This document shows positions 1 to 5,305 of a stretch of DNA of 7,089 bases, in pieces. The DNA lies in the NCBI GenBank assembly GCA_022561675.1, contig JADFQT010000136.1, forward strand, positions 1-7,089. Reading direction: 5' to 3'. The notes under the pieces are model-generated. The model did not search any database and was not told the DNA's origin. It worked only from the letters and a program-made list of their open reading frames with translations. The position numbers and the translations under genes were made by a program. Each line of letters opens with the position of its first letter. Positions within the stretch are counted from its first letter, which is position 1. Source of the DNA: Chloroflexota bacterium. GTDB lineage: Bacteria > Chloroflexota > Dehalococcoidia > Lucifugimonadales > UBA3495.

Positions 1-8
1 ATTTTAAG

Positions 9-14
9 AAGGAG
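9..14 (+). promoter_or_regulatory. Ribosome binding site of the secreted-protein gene
   Basis: AAGGAG lies ten bases before the ATG at 25 and fixes that start. The promoter must lie upstream of the window. Confidence 0.8.
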
Positions 15-24
15 ACTGAAAGAA

Positions 25-792
25 ATGAAGAAACACAGATATTTCATGCCCCTGGCGGTTGGGGTTCTTACCGTTGCCGTAACTGGCGGGGTAATTTTCG
101 CCCAGAACAGCAATTCCCAGGAAAGCATAAACAGCCAAATCGGAACCTCTCCCGAGGGTCTTACCCGCCAGATTAGCCCCTTTAACCAGGGGGAGTCCGG
201 CCGAATAGACCTCTCCCATGGCGATGCGCCGAAGCAAAGCATAGCCTCCCGAGTGGCGGAAATTCTAAATCTCGTGGAAGGGGACGTGCAAGATGCCTTC
301 GACCAAGCCATTACGGAGAAGCAAGACGACTCCCTGGCATACCGGCTGGAACACATGGTGGAAAATGAAAAGCTCACCGAAGCGGAGGCGGATGAGATTC
401 TGAATTGGTTCCTTGGCCGCCCCGATGCAGCTGCTAAACTACACCGGGTACTGCTGCGGGGAAGTGAGGCAGTGGAGTACCGGCTGAACAAAATGGTGGA
501 ACGCGGCGTAATCTCCCAGGAAGAGGCCGATGCAGTTCTGATATGGCATGGTGAAATGCCCCAGGCGTTGAAAGACCTGCTGGCCCAGAGAACCCATCGG
601 TCGCCGGATTCCAAGTCCCAGGGACAGTTCCGGCCATCGGAGCGATTCCAGGGACGGGACATGGATCGTACGTCGTTCGAAGGCCAGAGGTTCGACCGGG
701 AAGGGTTTGCGGGTCGGAATTTCCGGCGAGGCGGTAGGCGGGACTTTGTCCCGGAGGTCGCTGGCGGCCTGGACCAGGCTCTCCTGCAATAG
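25..792 (+). CDS. Secreted protein with two helical repeats and an RG/F-rich tail, function unknown
   Basis: 255 residues. Residues 1-26 look like a Sec signal peptide: KKHR, then a hydrophobic stretch (about 8-25), with likely cleavage after VIFA before Gln27. Residues 30-70 are polar and probably flexible. Residues 74-104 (VAEILNLVEGDVQDAF) resemble the helical modules of YckD/DUF2680-like secreted proteins. Two copies of a helical repeat follow, 46 residues apart: YRLEHMVENEKLTEAEADEILNW (from 106) and YRLNKMVERGVISQEEADAVLIW (from 152). From about 190 the protein is rich in Arg, Gly, Phe and Asp, with F-x-G at 208, 218 and 228, and is probably disordered. The start is supported by AAGGAG ten bases upstream. 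It lies just before a two-component system but ends in its own terminator. A CpxP/Spy-like sensing or accessory role is only inferred; function is unknown. The gene is certain, the family assignment tentative. Confidence 0.88.
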   Translation: MKKHRYFMPLAVGVLTVAVTGGVIFAQNSNSQESINSQIGTSPEGLTRQISPFNQGESGRIDLSHGDAPKQSIASRVAEILNLVEGDVQDAFDQAITEKQDDSLAYRLEHMVENEKLTEAEADEILNWFLGRPDAAAKLHRVLLRGSEAVEYRLNKMVERGVISQEEADAVLIWHGEMPQALKDLLAQRTHRSPDSKSQGQFRPSERFQGRDMDRTSFEGQRFDREGFAGRNFRRGGRRDFVPEVAGGLDQALLQ

Positions 793-835
793 AAGCTGGA
801 CGACCAACAACCGAAAGCCAAGTGGGGACTAAAAC

Positions 836-852
836 CCAGGCCACGAGCCTGG
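836..852 (+). other. Short hairpin before the terminator
   Basis: CCAGGC (836-841) pairs perfectly with GCCTGG (847-852) around a five-base loop. It sits three bases before the larger terminator stem and may be part of the 3' end structure of the upstream transcript. No T-run follows it directly. Confidence 0.45.
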
Positions 853-854
853 CA

Positions 855-898
855 CCGGAGGGAGAGCCGGCCTTGAGCCTTCTCCCTCCGGAACTTTT
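855..898 (+). terminator. Intrinsic terminator after the secreted-protein gene
   Basis: CCGGAGGGAGA (855-865) pairs perfectly with TCTCCCTCCGG (881-891), an 11-bp GC-rich stem with a 15-base loop, followed by AACTTTT. This is a typical rho-independent terminator about 60 bases after the stop codon. It separates the secreted-protein transcript from the two-component genes. Confidence 0.8.
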
Positions 899-972
899 AA
901 AATACGAGCATCCCATTGCTTCATCTAATACCACGTGTGCCTAAAAGTCGCGTGAAAGTGCTGGGTGATTTC

Positions 973-1000
973 GTAGGTGCGCATGGCCATGCGCACCTAC
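973..1000. repeat. 28-bp perfect palindrome upstream of the response regulator
   Basis: Each 14-base half reads GTAGGTGCGCATGG and is followed by its exact reverse complement with no spacer. It ends 49 bases before the response regulator start. It could be an operator for a dimeric regulator, an RNA hairpin in the 5' leader, or a dispersed REP-like element; similar GTAGG...CCTAC palindromes recur in some bacterial genomes. The sequence alone does not decide. Confidence 0.7.
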
Positions 1001-1038
1001 AATGGCTGAAACACGCACTCTTCATATACAAATGGTAT

Positions 1039-1044
1039 AAGGAG
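1039..1044 (+). promoter_or_regulatory. Ribosome binding site of the response regulator
   Basis: AAGGAG lies five bases before the ATG at 1050. Just upstream, TATACA (1025-1030) is a possible -10 element, but no convincing -35 lies at the right distance, so no promoter is called. Confidence 0.75.
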
Positions 1045-1049
1045 CTGAA

Positions 1050-1739
1050 ATGCCCAGCACCGTCCTGATTGTTGAAGACGACCCCCATGCGTTGGAACTG
1101 GTCCGTCTTTATCTGGATCAGGACGGTCACCAGGTGCTGGTAGCCATGAATGGAATAGACGGTCTGCGCCTGGCTCGGGAAGCGGCTCCCGACCTGATAG
1201 TGCTGGACCTGATGCTCCCCGGCATCGATGGTACCGAACTTTGCCGCCAGGTGCGGCAGGAATCGAATGTCCCCATCATCATGGTTACGGCCCGGGTAGA
1301 GGAGGAAGACCGCTTGATGGGCCTGGAGATGGGCGCCGATGATTATATAACCAAGCCCTTCAGTCCCAGGGAATTAGCAGCGCGGGTGCGGGTTGTGCTG
1401 CGCCGGACCGCCCGGGAGCAATCGGAGCGAACCCAGGACGAATTGAAGCAAGGACCCTTCACCGTAAATATCCCCCACGGAACAGTCCACCGAGGCTCCA
1501 CAGCCATTCGACTAACTCCCACTGAATTTCGCCTGTTGGTCCTTTTAATGCGGGATCCTGGCCGTATCTTCTCCAGAGAGCTGATCATCGACCGGGTATT
1601 CGGCTACGATTTTGACGGATTCGACCGCACCGTCGATGCCCACGTATCCAGCCTTCGGCGCAAGCTAGATTCCGCGCCAGGTGAACCTCGATTCATCCAT
1701 ACCGTCTACGGGTTGGGCTATAAGTTTGGCGATGCCTAG
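1050..1739 (+). CDS. OmpR/PhoB-family response regulator
   Basis: 229 residues, the usual length for the family. The N-terminal receiver domain (about 4-120) has the acidic pair E9/D10-D11, the phosphoacceptor D53 in VLDLMLPG, T80, and K102 in the TKPFSP motif. After a short linker (about 121-135) comes the winged-helix DNA-binding domain (about 136-227): LTPTEFRLL (155-163), the recognition-helix region RTVDAHVSSLRRKL (193-206) and the wing VYGLGYKF (219-226). All key residues are present, so it should be phosphorylated by the kinase encoded next and bind DNA as a dimer at direct repeats. Its last eight bases overlap the kinase start, implying translational coupling. Its targets are unknown; the adjacent secreted-protein gene and its own promoter are natural candidates, but this is inference. 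Confidence 0.96.
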   Translation: MPSTVLIVEDDPHALELVRLYLDQDGHQVLVAMNGIDGLRLAREAAPDLIVLDLMLPGIDGTELCRQVRQESNVPIIMVTARVEEEDRLMGLEMGADDYITKPFSPRELAARVRVVLRRTAREQSERTQDELKQGPFTVNIPHGTVHRGSTAIRLTPTEFRLLVLLMRDPGRIFSRELIIDRVFGYDFDGFDRTVDAHVSSLRRKLDSAPGEPRFIHTVYGLGYKFGDA

Positions 1740-3129
1740 CCGGTTTTTCAGCATTCAATTCCGTCTGGTGGTGGGCTTTGCCCTGGTACTGGGGCTGGCC
1801 CTTTTCGGCGTAAGCTGGTATGTGGGATCGGTCGCTCAGAACGAAGTGGAGCGTTTCGAACGTCGCGACCAGCAGATCCGCGCCGAACGGGTCAAGAGGC
1901 TGCTCGCCCGGCATTATTTCCGGAACCGCGGCTGGGATAACCTCCAGGGAGCGGTGGAACAGGCCGCCTCCGCAACGGGCCGTCGAATAATCGTGGAGGA
2001 CGCCCATGGGGCTTTAGTGGCGGATTCCCATCCGGATTCGGGTGAGGCTTTCACCGGCGACGCGGCGAGGAGTCAGACCATTCCGATAGAGGTCAATGGG
2101 CGCCTATTGGGCCAGGTTACGCTGGTTCGGGGCGAGTCCACGGGAACTATACGAGAACCCGCCATCAGCCGTCTCGCCTCCGGCGTAGACCGGGCGCTGC
2201 TCTTGACCGGTCTGGCCGCCGGTGTATTTGGAGTTTTGCTGGTCTGGCTGATGTCGCGAAGAGTGCTGACCCCGGTCCGTACCCTGGGCGCAGCGGCTCA
2301 AAAGCTGGGACAGGGCGACCTGGCCCAAAGGGTCCCCACCTCAGTCCCGGGTGAATTGGGCCAGCTGGCCCACACCTTCAACATCATGGCGTCAAACCTG
2401 CAAGAAGCCGAAAAAAGGCGCAGGAACCTGGTGGCCGACGTAGCCCACGAGCTGCGAACTCCTCTTTCCAACATCCAGGGTTACCTGGAGGCTGTGAAAG
2501 ACGGGCTGCTTCAGCCTAACTCAGCCACCATTGACATCATCCACCACCAGGTCCTGCACCTGGTCAGACTGGTGGAAGACCTGCGGGTGCTGGCGTTGGC
2601 GGAGTCCGGCTCGCTGAGACTGGACTACCAGCCGGTGGCGCCTGGGGAGCTGCTGGAACAGACCGCAGAGGCCTTCCGGGCGCGAGCCGATGCCAAGGGC
2701 GTGGAGCTGGTACTGGACCTGCCGCGACAGCTCCCAACGGTAGAGATGGACCGAACCCGGGTGACCCAGGTGGTGGGCAACCTGCTGGAGAACGCCATCT
2801 TGCACAGCCCTGAGGGCAGCGTGGTGACCATTTCGGCGCGGGCGCCGGATTCCGAGACGCTGAGATTAGCGGTGGCAGACCAGGGCAGGGGCATTGAGCC
2901 GGAGGAATTACCCCAAATTTTCGACCGTTTCTACCGGGTCGATCCCTCCCGGGCTCGCGCCACCGGAGGCAGCGGGTTGGGACTGACCATCGCCAAACAG
3001 CTGGTGGAGGCCCATCAGGGGACCATCGGAGTAGAAAGCAAGGTGGGGAAAGGCAGCTGCTTCTACGTAGAGTTGCCGCTCTCTCCCCGGCTCAACGGCG
3101 CGGCGGCGCGTACCGATAACAGCATTTAA
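1732..3129 (+). CDS. HAMP-domain sensor histidine kinase, BaeS-like
   Basis: 465 residues from the ATG at 1732. Order: short N-terminus; membrane helix 1 (about 11-34); extracytoplasmic sensor region (about 35-153) with no familiar ligand motif; membrane helix 2 (about 155-174); HAMP (about 175-228, starting SRRVLTPVRTL); H-box DVAHELRTPLSNIQGYLEAV with phospho-accepting H239; and the HATPase domain with N-box VVGNLLENAILHS (N350, N354), G1 box DQGRG (383-387), F box IFDRFYRVD and G2 box GGSGLGL (412-418). It is complete, autophosphorylates H239 and passes phosphate to D53 of the regulator. An in-frame GTG at 1681 would add 17 residues lying inside the regulator gene; I prefer the ATG because it puts a normal membrane anchor at the N-terminus and gives a compact overlap (ATGCCTAG). 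No strong ribosome site precedes it, consistent with coupling. The signal sensed is unknown. Confidence 0.95.
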   Translation: MPSRFFSIQFRLVVGFALVLGLALFGVSWYVGSVAQNEVERFERRDQQIRAERVKRLLARHYFRNRGWDNLQGAVEQAASATGRRIIVEDAHGALVADSHPDSGEAFTGDAARSQTIPIEVNGRLLGQVTLVRGESTGTIREPAISRLASGVDRALLLTGLAAGVFGVLLVWLMSRRVLTPVRTLGAAAQKLGQGDLAQRVPTSVPGELGQLAHTFNIMASNLQEAEKRRRNLVADVAHELRTPLSNIQGYLEAVKDGLLQPNSATIDIIHHQVLHLVRLVEDLRVLALAESGSLRLDYQPVAPGELLEQTAEAFRARADAKGVELVLDLPRQLPTVEMDRTRVTQVVGNLLENAILHSPEGSVVTISARAPDSETLRLAVADQGRGIEPEELPQIFDRFYRVDPSRARATGGSGLGLTIAKQLVEAHQGTIGVESKVGKGSCFYVELPLSPRLNGAAARTDNSI

Positions 3130-3158
3130 TAAGCGGCCGGACGACATCCGGTTGATAC

Positions 3159-3219
3159 TTCGACAGGCCCAGGACGAACGGGCCTCAAATTGCAACCCGC
3201 TCGTGGTGAGCCTGTCGAA
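3159..3219. repeat. Imperfect inverted repeat between convergent genes
   Basis: Arms 3159-3182 and 3196-3219 are 24 bases each, match at 20 positions when folded, and enclose a 13-base loop. The outer ten bases, TTCGACAGGC, are perfect. This resembles a dispersed repeat (TTCGACAGGCTCACCACGA type) often seen between genes in Chloroflexota and other genomes. Lying between a + strand and a - strand gene, it could also end transcription from both sides, though no T-run follows. A smaller hairpin, CCGGA-CGACA-TCCGG (3137-3151), precedes it just after the kinase stop. Confidence 0.65.
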
Positions 3220-3251
3220 CCACGGTCTTTGCTGGAATTTCCAACCCGCTT

Positions 3252-3761
3252 TTAAGCTACCGGGCTGAACTCCACGCTGTATTCCGGATTCTTGGACCAA
3301 CTAGGACTCTCGGCATGATGGGTCAGCTCCAGCTTCTTCCCCTTTGAATCCTCCAGACCCAACGGGTGATGCACCAGCTCGATCATGTTCCCGTCCGGGT
3401 CGTGAACGTAGGTATAATGGCCCCCACTGTAATCCCGGCGGCCCCAGGAAGAACCGGCATCCTCCTCGCGCCTGCTCCCCGGGGTGCGGGTATAGCCAAC
3501 CCCCAGGCCGTCCAGATGGGATATCATTTCGTCCCAGTCGTCGATTTCCACGGCGAAATGCACCGATGCAGCCAGCACCGGGTTTTTGGTGTCGGTGGTA
3601 TGAATTTCCCCATTGCCGATGCGGAGCTGCAGCTGCCTCTTATTGGCTTCCGGACCCCGGTCGTTGAATTCGGCTCCCAACACCTGTTCATACCATTGCC
3701 TGGTTCGGTCGCGGTCAGTGATCTGGATATTAATATGCTGAATTACCGTGACTCTGGACAT
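3252..3761 (-). CDS. VOC-family protein (glyoxalase/bleomycin resistance/dioxygenase fold)
   Basis: 169 residues. The opening VIQHINIQITDRDRTRQWYEQVLGAEF is the classic first beta-alpha unit of the vicinal oxygen chelate fold. The second half has VHFAVEIDDWDEMISHLDGLGVGY and ends with YVHDPDGNMIELVHH. H9, H68 and E128 occupy the positions of the metal-binding His/His/Glu triad, so a divalent-metal lyase, dioxygenase or resistance protein is plausible; the substrate cannot be read. The tail from about 134 is polar and probably not part of the fold. The start is supported by AGGAGGG six bases upstream. It converges with the kinase gene and diverges from the HTH gene, so it appears to be a single-gene transcript. 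The family is secure, the function is not. Confidence 0.92.
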   Translation of the reverse strand: MSRVTVIQHINIQITDRDRTRQWYEQVLGAEFNDRGPEANKRQLQLRIGNGEIHTTDTKNPVLAASVHFAVEIDDWDEMISHLDGLGVGYTRTPGSRREEDAGSSWGRRDYSGGHYTYVHDPDGNMIELVHHPLGLEDSKGKKLELTHHAESPSWSKNPEYSVEFSPVA

Positions 3762-3767
3762 ACTCGT

Positions 3768-3774
3768 CCCTCCT
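3768..3774 (-). promoter_or_regulatory. Ribosome binding site of the VOC gene
   Basis: On the - strand AGGAGGG precedes the ATG (3761-3759) by six bases, a near-ideal Shine-Dalgarno sequence that fixes the start. Confidence 0.85.
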
Positions 3775-3831
3775 AAAATTTTTCACATCCGGCGGAATCC
3801 GGCCCGTTGTGGCCCGGAATGGTGTGGTTCC

Positions 3832-3861
3832 AAGATAAACTCTTCGCTGGAGATAAGTCAA
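3832..3861 (-). promoter_or_regulatory. Candidate sigma70-type promoter for the VOC gene
   Basis: On the - strand TTGACT (3861-3856, five of six matches to the -35 consensus) is followed after 18 bases by TATCTT (3837-3832, four of six to -10). Transcription would start near 3825, giving a leader of about 60 bases that includes the AGGAGGG site. Confidence 0.45.
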
Positions 3862-4067
3862 CCGAAACGGGAATTAGCCGGCGATCCTCTCCGCAGAGAG
3901 AGCGGGCCCGCGGCGCTTGGGAATTACAGCCTTTGCCGGTGTGACCCTGAAAATTGGCGAGAATACACCCCAGTTTCCAGGCAAATACTTGCCCTGGACC
4001 TGTATGATAGACTCTGAAATGCAGCCGCTCCGGCATTACCCGGGGCAGTCTTACCGGAGAGTAGCCT
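3862..4067. other. Non-coding stretch between divergent genes
   Basis: With the VOC leader this forms about 300 bases with no credible gene. It holds a 10-bp palindrome GCGGGCCCGC (3902-3911), an imperfect dyad CCAGGCAA/TTGCCCTGG (3977-3997), and a TATGAT (4003-4008) that could be a -10 for the HTH gene, although no good -35 is spaced to it. The open reading frames here have no recognisable protein features. Confidence 0.5.
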
Positions 4068-4304
4068 ATGTCATTCCAGCGGGTGCGACGCACCAAATTG
4101 ATGCGGCAGGTGGAGGACAAATTCCAGCGGCCCCTGGAAACTCTGGTCCCGGAGCTGGTGAACCAGCACGGCCTTAGCCATGCCGCCGATGAGCTGGGTG
4201 TTAGTCCTGCCACCCTGGGATATTGGATGCTGAAGATGGGCATTCGTTACCGGCGGGTGGCCCTGACGGCGGATGAAACTATTGAAGTGAAACGGCCGGG
4301 CTAA
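4068..4304 (+). CDS. Small helix-turn-helix DNA-binding protein
   Basis: 78 residues. The N-terminal half (RVRRTKLMRQVEDKFQRPLETLVPELV) is basic and helical. Residues about 35-56 form a helix-turn-helix, GLSHAADELGVSPATLGYWM, with the Ala-x-x-Leu-Gly-Val-Ser turn and a recognition helix resembling those of Fis, LysR or transposase-type HTH modules. The protein ends in a short polar tail with no other domain. The start is supported by GGAG (4056-4059) eight bases upstream. It stands alone: divergent from the VOC gene and followed by its own terminator. A likely role is a small transcription factor or phage-type regulator; its target is unknown, and the dyad just upstream could be autoregulatory. 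Confidence 0.8.
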   Translation: MSFQRVRRTKLMRQVEDKFQRPLETLVPELVNQHGLSHAADELGVSPATLGYWMLKMGIRYRRVALTADETIEVKRPG

Positions 4305-4320
4305 CCCGGCAGGACCTGCC
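4296..4320 (+). other. Two adjoining GC hairpins at the end of the HTH gene
   Basis: CCGGG (4296-4300) and CCCGG (4305-4309) pair across the stop codon with a four-base loop. GGCAGG (4308-4313) and CCTGCC (4315-4320) form an overlapping near-palindrome. No T-run follows, so this is not a canonical terminator. Confidence 0.35.
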
Positions 4321-4370
4321 TGACGGGGCTTTGGCCGGCTTGCCGGACCTTGGCCGCTCTGGGCTTCTCG

Positions 4371-4412
4371 GACTCCCAACCCTTGAAGAAATGGTTTGGG
4401 AGTCTTTTCTTT
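4371..4412 (+). terminator. Intrinsic terminator downstream of the HTH gene
   Basis: GACTCCCAA (4371-4379) pairs perfectly with TTGGGAGTC (4396-4404) around a 16-base loop and is followed at once by TTTTCTTT. This is a good rho-independent terminator 67 bases after the HTH stop codon. Confidence 0.8.
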
Positions 4413-4633
4413 CGCTATCCTGCGGCTCGTAAGAGCCCTCAGGCCGATAAATACTGGCCTTCTATAGACATTAGGCGTCTCACCCCCACCAACCGAGCCG
4501 CTACCAACCGCCTTACCGGCGCTATAGAACCAACGGCTTCGGTGCTCCAACTGGCAGCCGAGGGATCATCGATCCCCAAGAGACACCGAAGCCATGCTGC
4601 ATCCTCCGGGTTGAGGAGAGGAGAACTTTGAGG
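4413..4633. other. Non-coding stretch between the HTH terminator and the VanZ-family gene
   Basis: About 330 bases separate the HTH stop from the convergent VanZ-family stop. Apart from the terminator and the nested dyad at 4535-4593, I see no gene, tRNA or recognised riboswitch. A + strand reading frame of about 90 codons from 4350 runs through the terminator and has no protein-like features. Confidence 0.5.
4535..4593. repeat. Nested inverted repeat (possible structured RNA)
   Basis: The outer arms GGCTTCGGTG (4535-4544) and CACCGAAGCC (4584-4593) pair perfectly over 10 bp. Inside them GGGATC (4562-4567) and GATCCC (4571-4576) form a 6-bp hairpin with a three-base loop. It lies about 40 bases past the stop of the VanZ-family gene on the - strand. 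It could be a 3' UTR structure, a bidirectional transcription stop or a small RNA; I do not recognise a known family. Confidence 0.55.
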
Positions 4634-5092
4634 CTAGTAAAGTCTGTGCCAACCTAAATACCGGTAGGCACAAAATCCAGCTGCTTTGGACCCGCCGCCA
4701 CCCATCAAGGCACCCACAATATCCAAAAGCAGGTCTTCCCAGGAGGCGCTTCGACTGGGAATCGTCCCCTGGTACAGCTCGGTCGCCGACCCCCATAGGA
4801 AACCGATTACCACGACCATCGTCAGGCTGGGGATCAAATCGGAGGAACGCTCCAGATTGGCCAGCGTAAGCATGGTTAAAAGCCCCAAAACGGCAAACAG
4901 AAAAAGGTGGCCGAGGACGGGAAACCACCAGGGGGGCGCTTCGGGAGAGGGAGGGTCGGAGGAGCCCAGGAACAAGAGGGTCACCGCCATCCAGCCCAGG
5001 GTAGCGGATATAGAAAGCGCCTGAGCCCAGCGGCGGAAGGGCTCCTCTTTACCGGCCAACCGCACCAGAATCTGGCCTGCCCGCACCATCAT
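4634..5092 (-). CDS. VanZ-family membrane protein
   Basis: 152 residues, typical of stand-alone VanZ-like proteins. Predicted membrane helices are about 27-43, 57-78, 86-103 and 119-139. The family signature is clear: H62 in GHLFLFAVLGLLT, then WGSATELYQGTIPSRSASWEDLLLDIVGALMG (100-131), with E105, Q108, R114 and D124 at the conserved VanZ positions. VanZ confers low-level teicoplanin resistance in the vanA cluster, but most chromosomal members have no established role, and no van genes accompany this one. The start is taken as the first of two adjacent ATGs (5092 and 5089), since a stop codon lies immediately upstream in frame; no strong ribosome site is visible. It shares orientation with the two low-complexity genes upstream but lies 213 bases past the nearest, so co-transcription is uncertain. 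Confidence 0.88.
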   Translation of the reverse strand: MMVRAGQILVRLAGKEEPFRRWAQALSISATLGWMAVTLLFLGSSDPPSPEAPPWWFPVLGHLFLFAVLGLLTMLTLANLERSSDLIPSLTMVVVIGFLWGSATELYQGTIPSRSASWEDLLLDIVGALMGGGGSKAAGFCAYRYLGWHRLY

Positions 5093-5215
5093 TCAAGAAT
5101 TCTACCACCAGATGATGCGATCCCCCGCATTTGACCCCCATTTAAGGGATGGGATATCCAGCGGGAATCTTTCGGGCCGCTTCGGGTAAACTGTCCTCCG
5201 GTTGGCCAAACCTTG

Positions 5216-5229
5216 CCCGGCGCGCCGGG
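5216..5229. repeat. 14-bp GC palindrome
   Basis: CCCGGCGCGCCGGG is perfectly self-complementary. It lies in the 213-base gap between the VanZ-family start and the stop of the Pro-rich gene. It could be a transcription-stop hairpin or a protein site; on the + strand a T-run (5240-5245) follows ten bases later, too far for a typical terminator. Confidence 0.5.
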
Positions 5230-5249
5230 GAACTTGGAATTTTTTAACG

Positions 5250-5272
5250 GGCTCCGGCAAACCCTCGGAGCC
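5250..5272 (-). other. Hairpin downstream of the Pro-rich gene
   Basis: GGCTCCG (5250-5256) pairs with CGGAGCC (5266-5272) around nine bases. It lies about 35 bases past the stop of the Pro-rich gene (read on the - strand). In that direction it is followed by CGTTAAAAAATT, A-rich rather than T-rich, so it is not a standard intrinsic terminator. Confidence 0.4.
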
Positions 5273-5305
5273 AAAATAGGTTATGAATTTAAGCCCGCGG
5301 TGACG

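Noticed and set aside
434..934. Long - strand reading frame opposite the secreted-protein gene
   Set aside because: It crosses the terminator hairpin, has no ribosome site and gives a Pro/Gly/Arg-rich translation with no domain. The + strand frame has a signal peptide and clear repeats.
1681..3129. GTG start 17 codons upstream for the kinase
   Set aside because: It lies within the response regulator's DNA-binding domain and adds a polar segment. The ATG at 1732 gives a normal N-terminal membrane anchor.
3366..3776. + strand reading frame of 136 codons over the VOC gene
   Set aside because: It is a shadow of the VOC gene, which has conserved metal ligands, a strong ribosome site and a candidate promoter.
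4350..4631. + strand reading frame of 93 codons after the HTH gene
   Set aside because: It runs through an intrinsic terminator and a nested dyad, lacks a ribosome site and has no protein-like features.
4634..5092. VanZ-family gene as evidence of a glycopeptide resistance cluster
   Set aside because: No vanHAX, vanY or vanRS-type genes adjoin it, and the two-component system nearly 2 kb away is generic.
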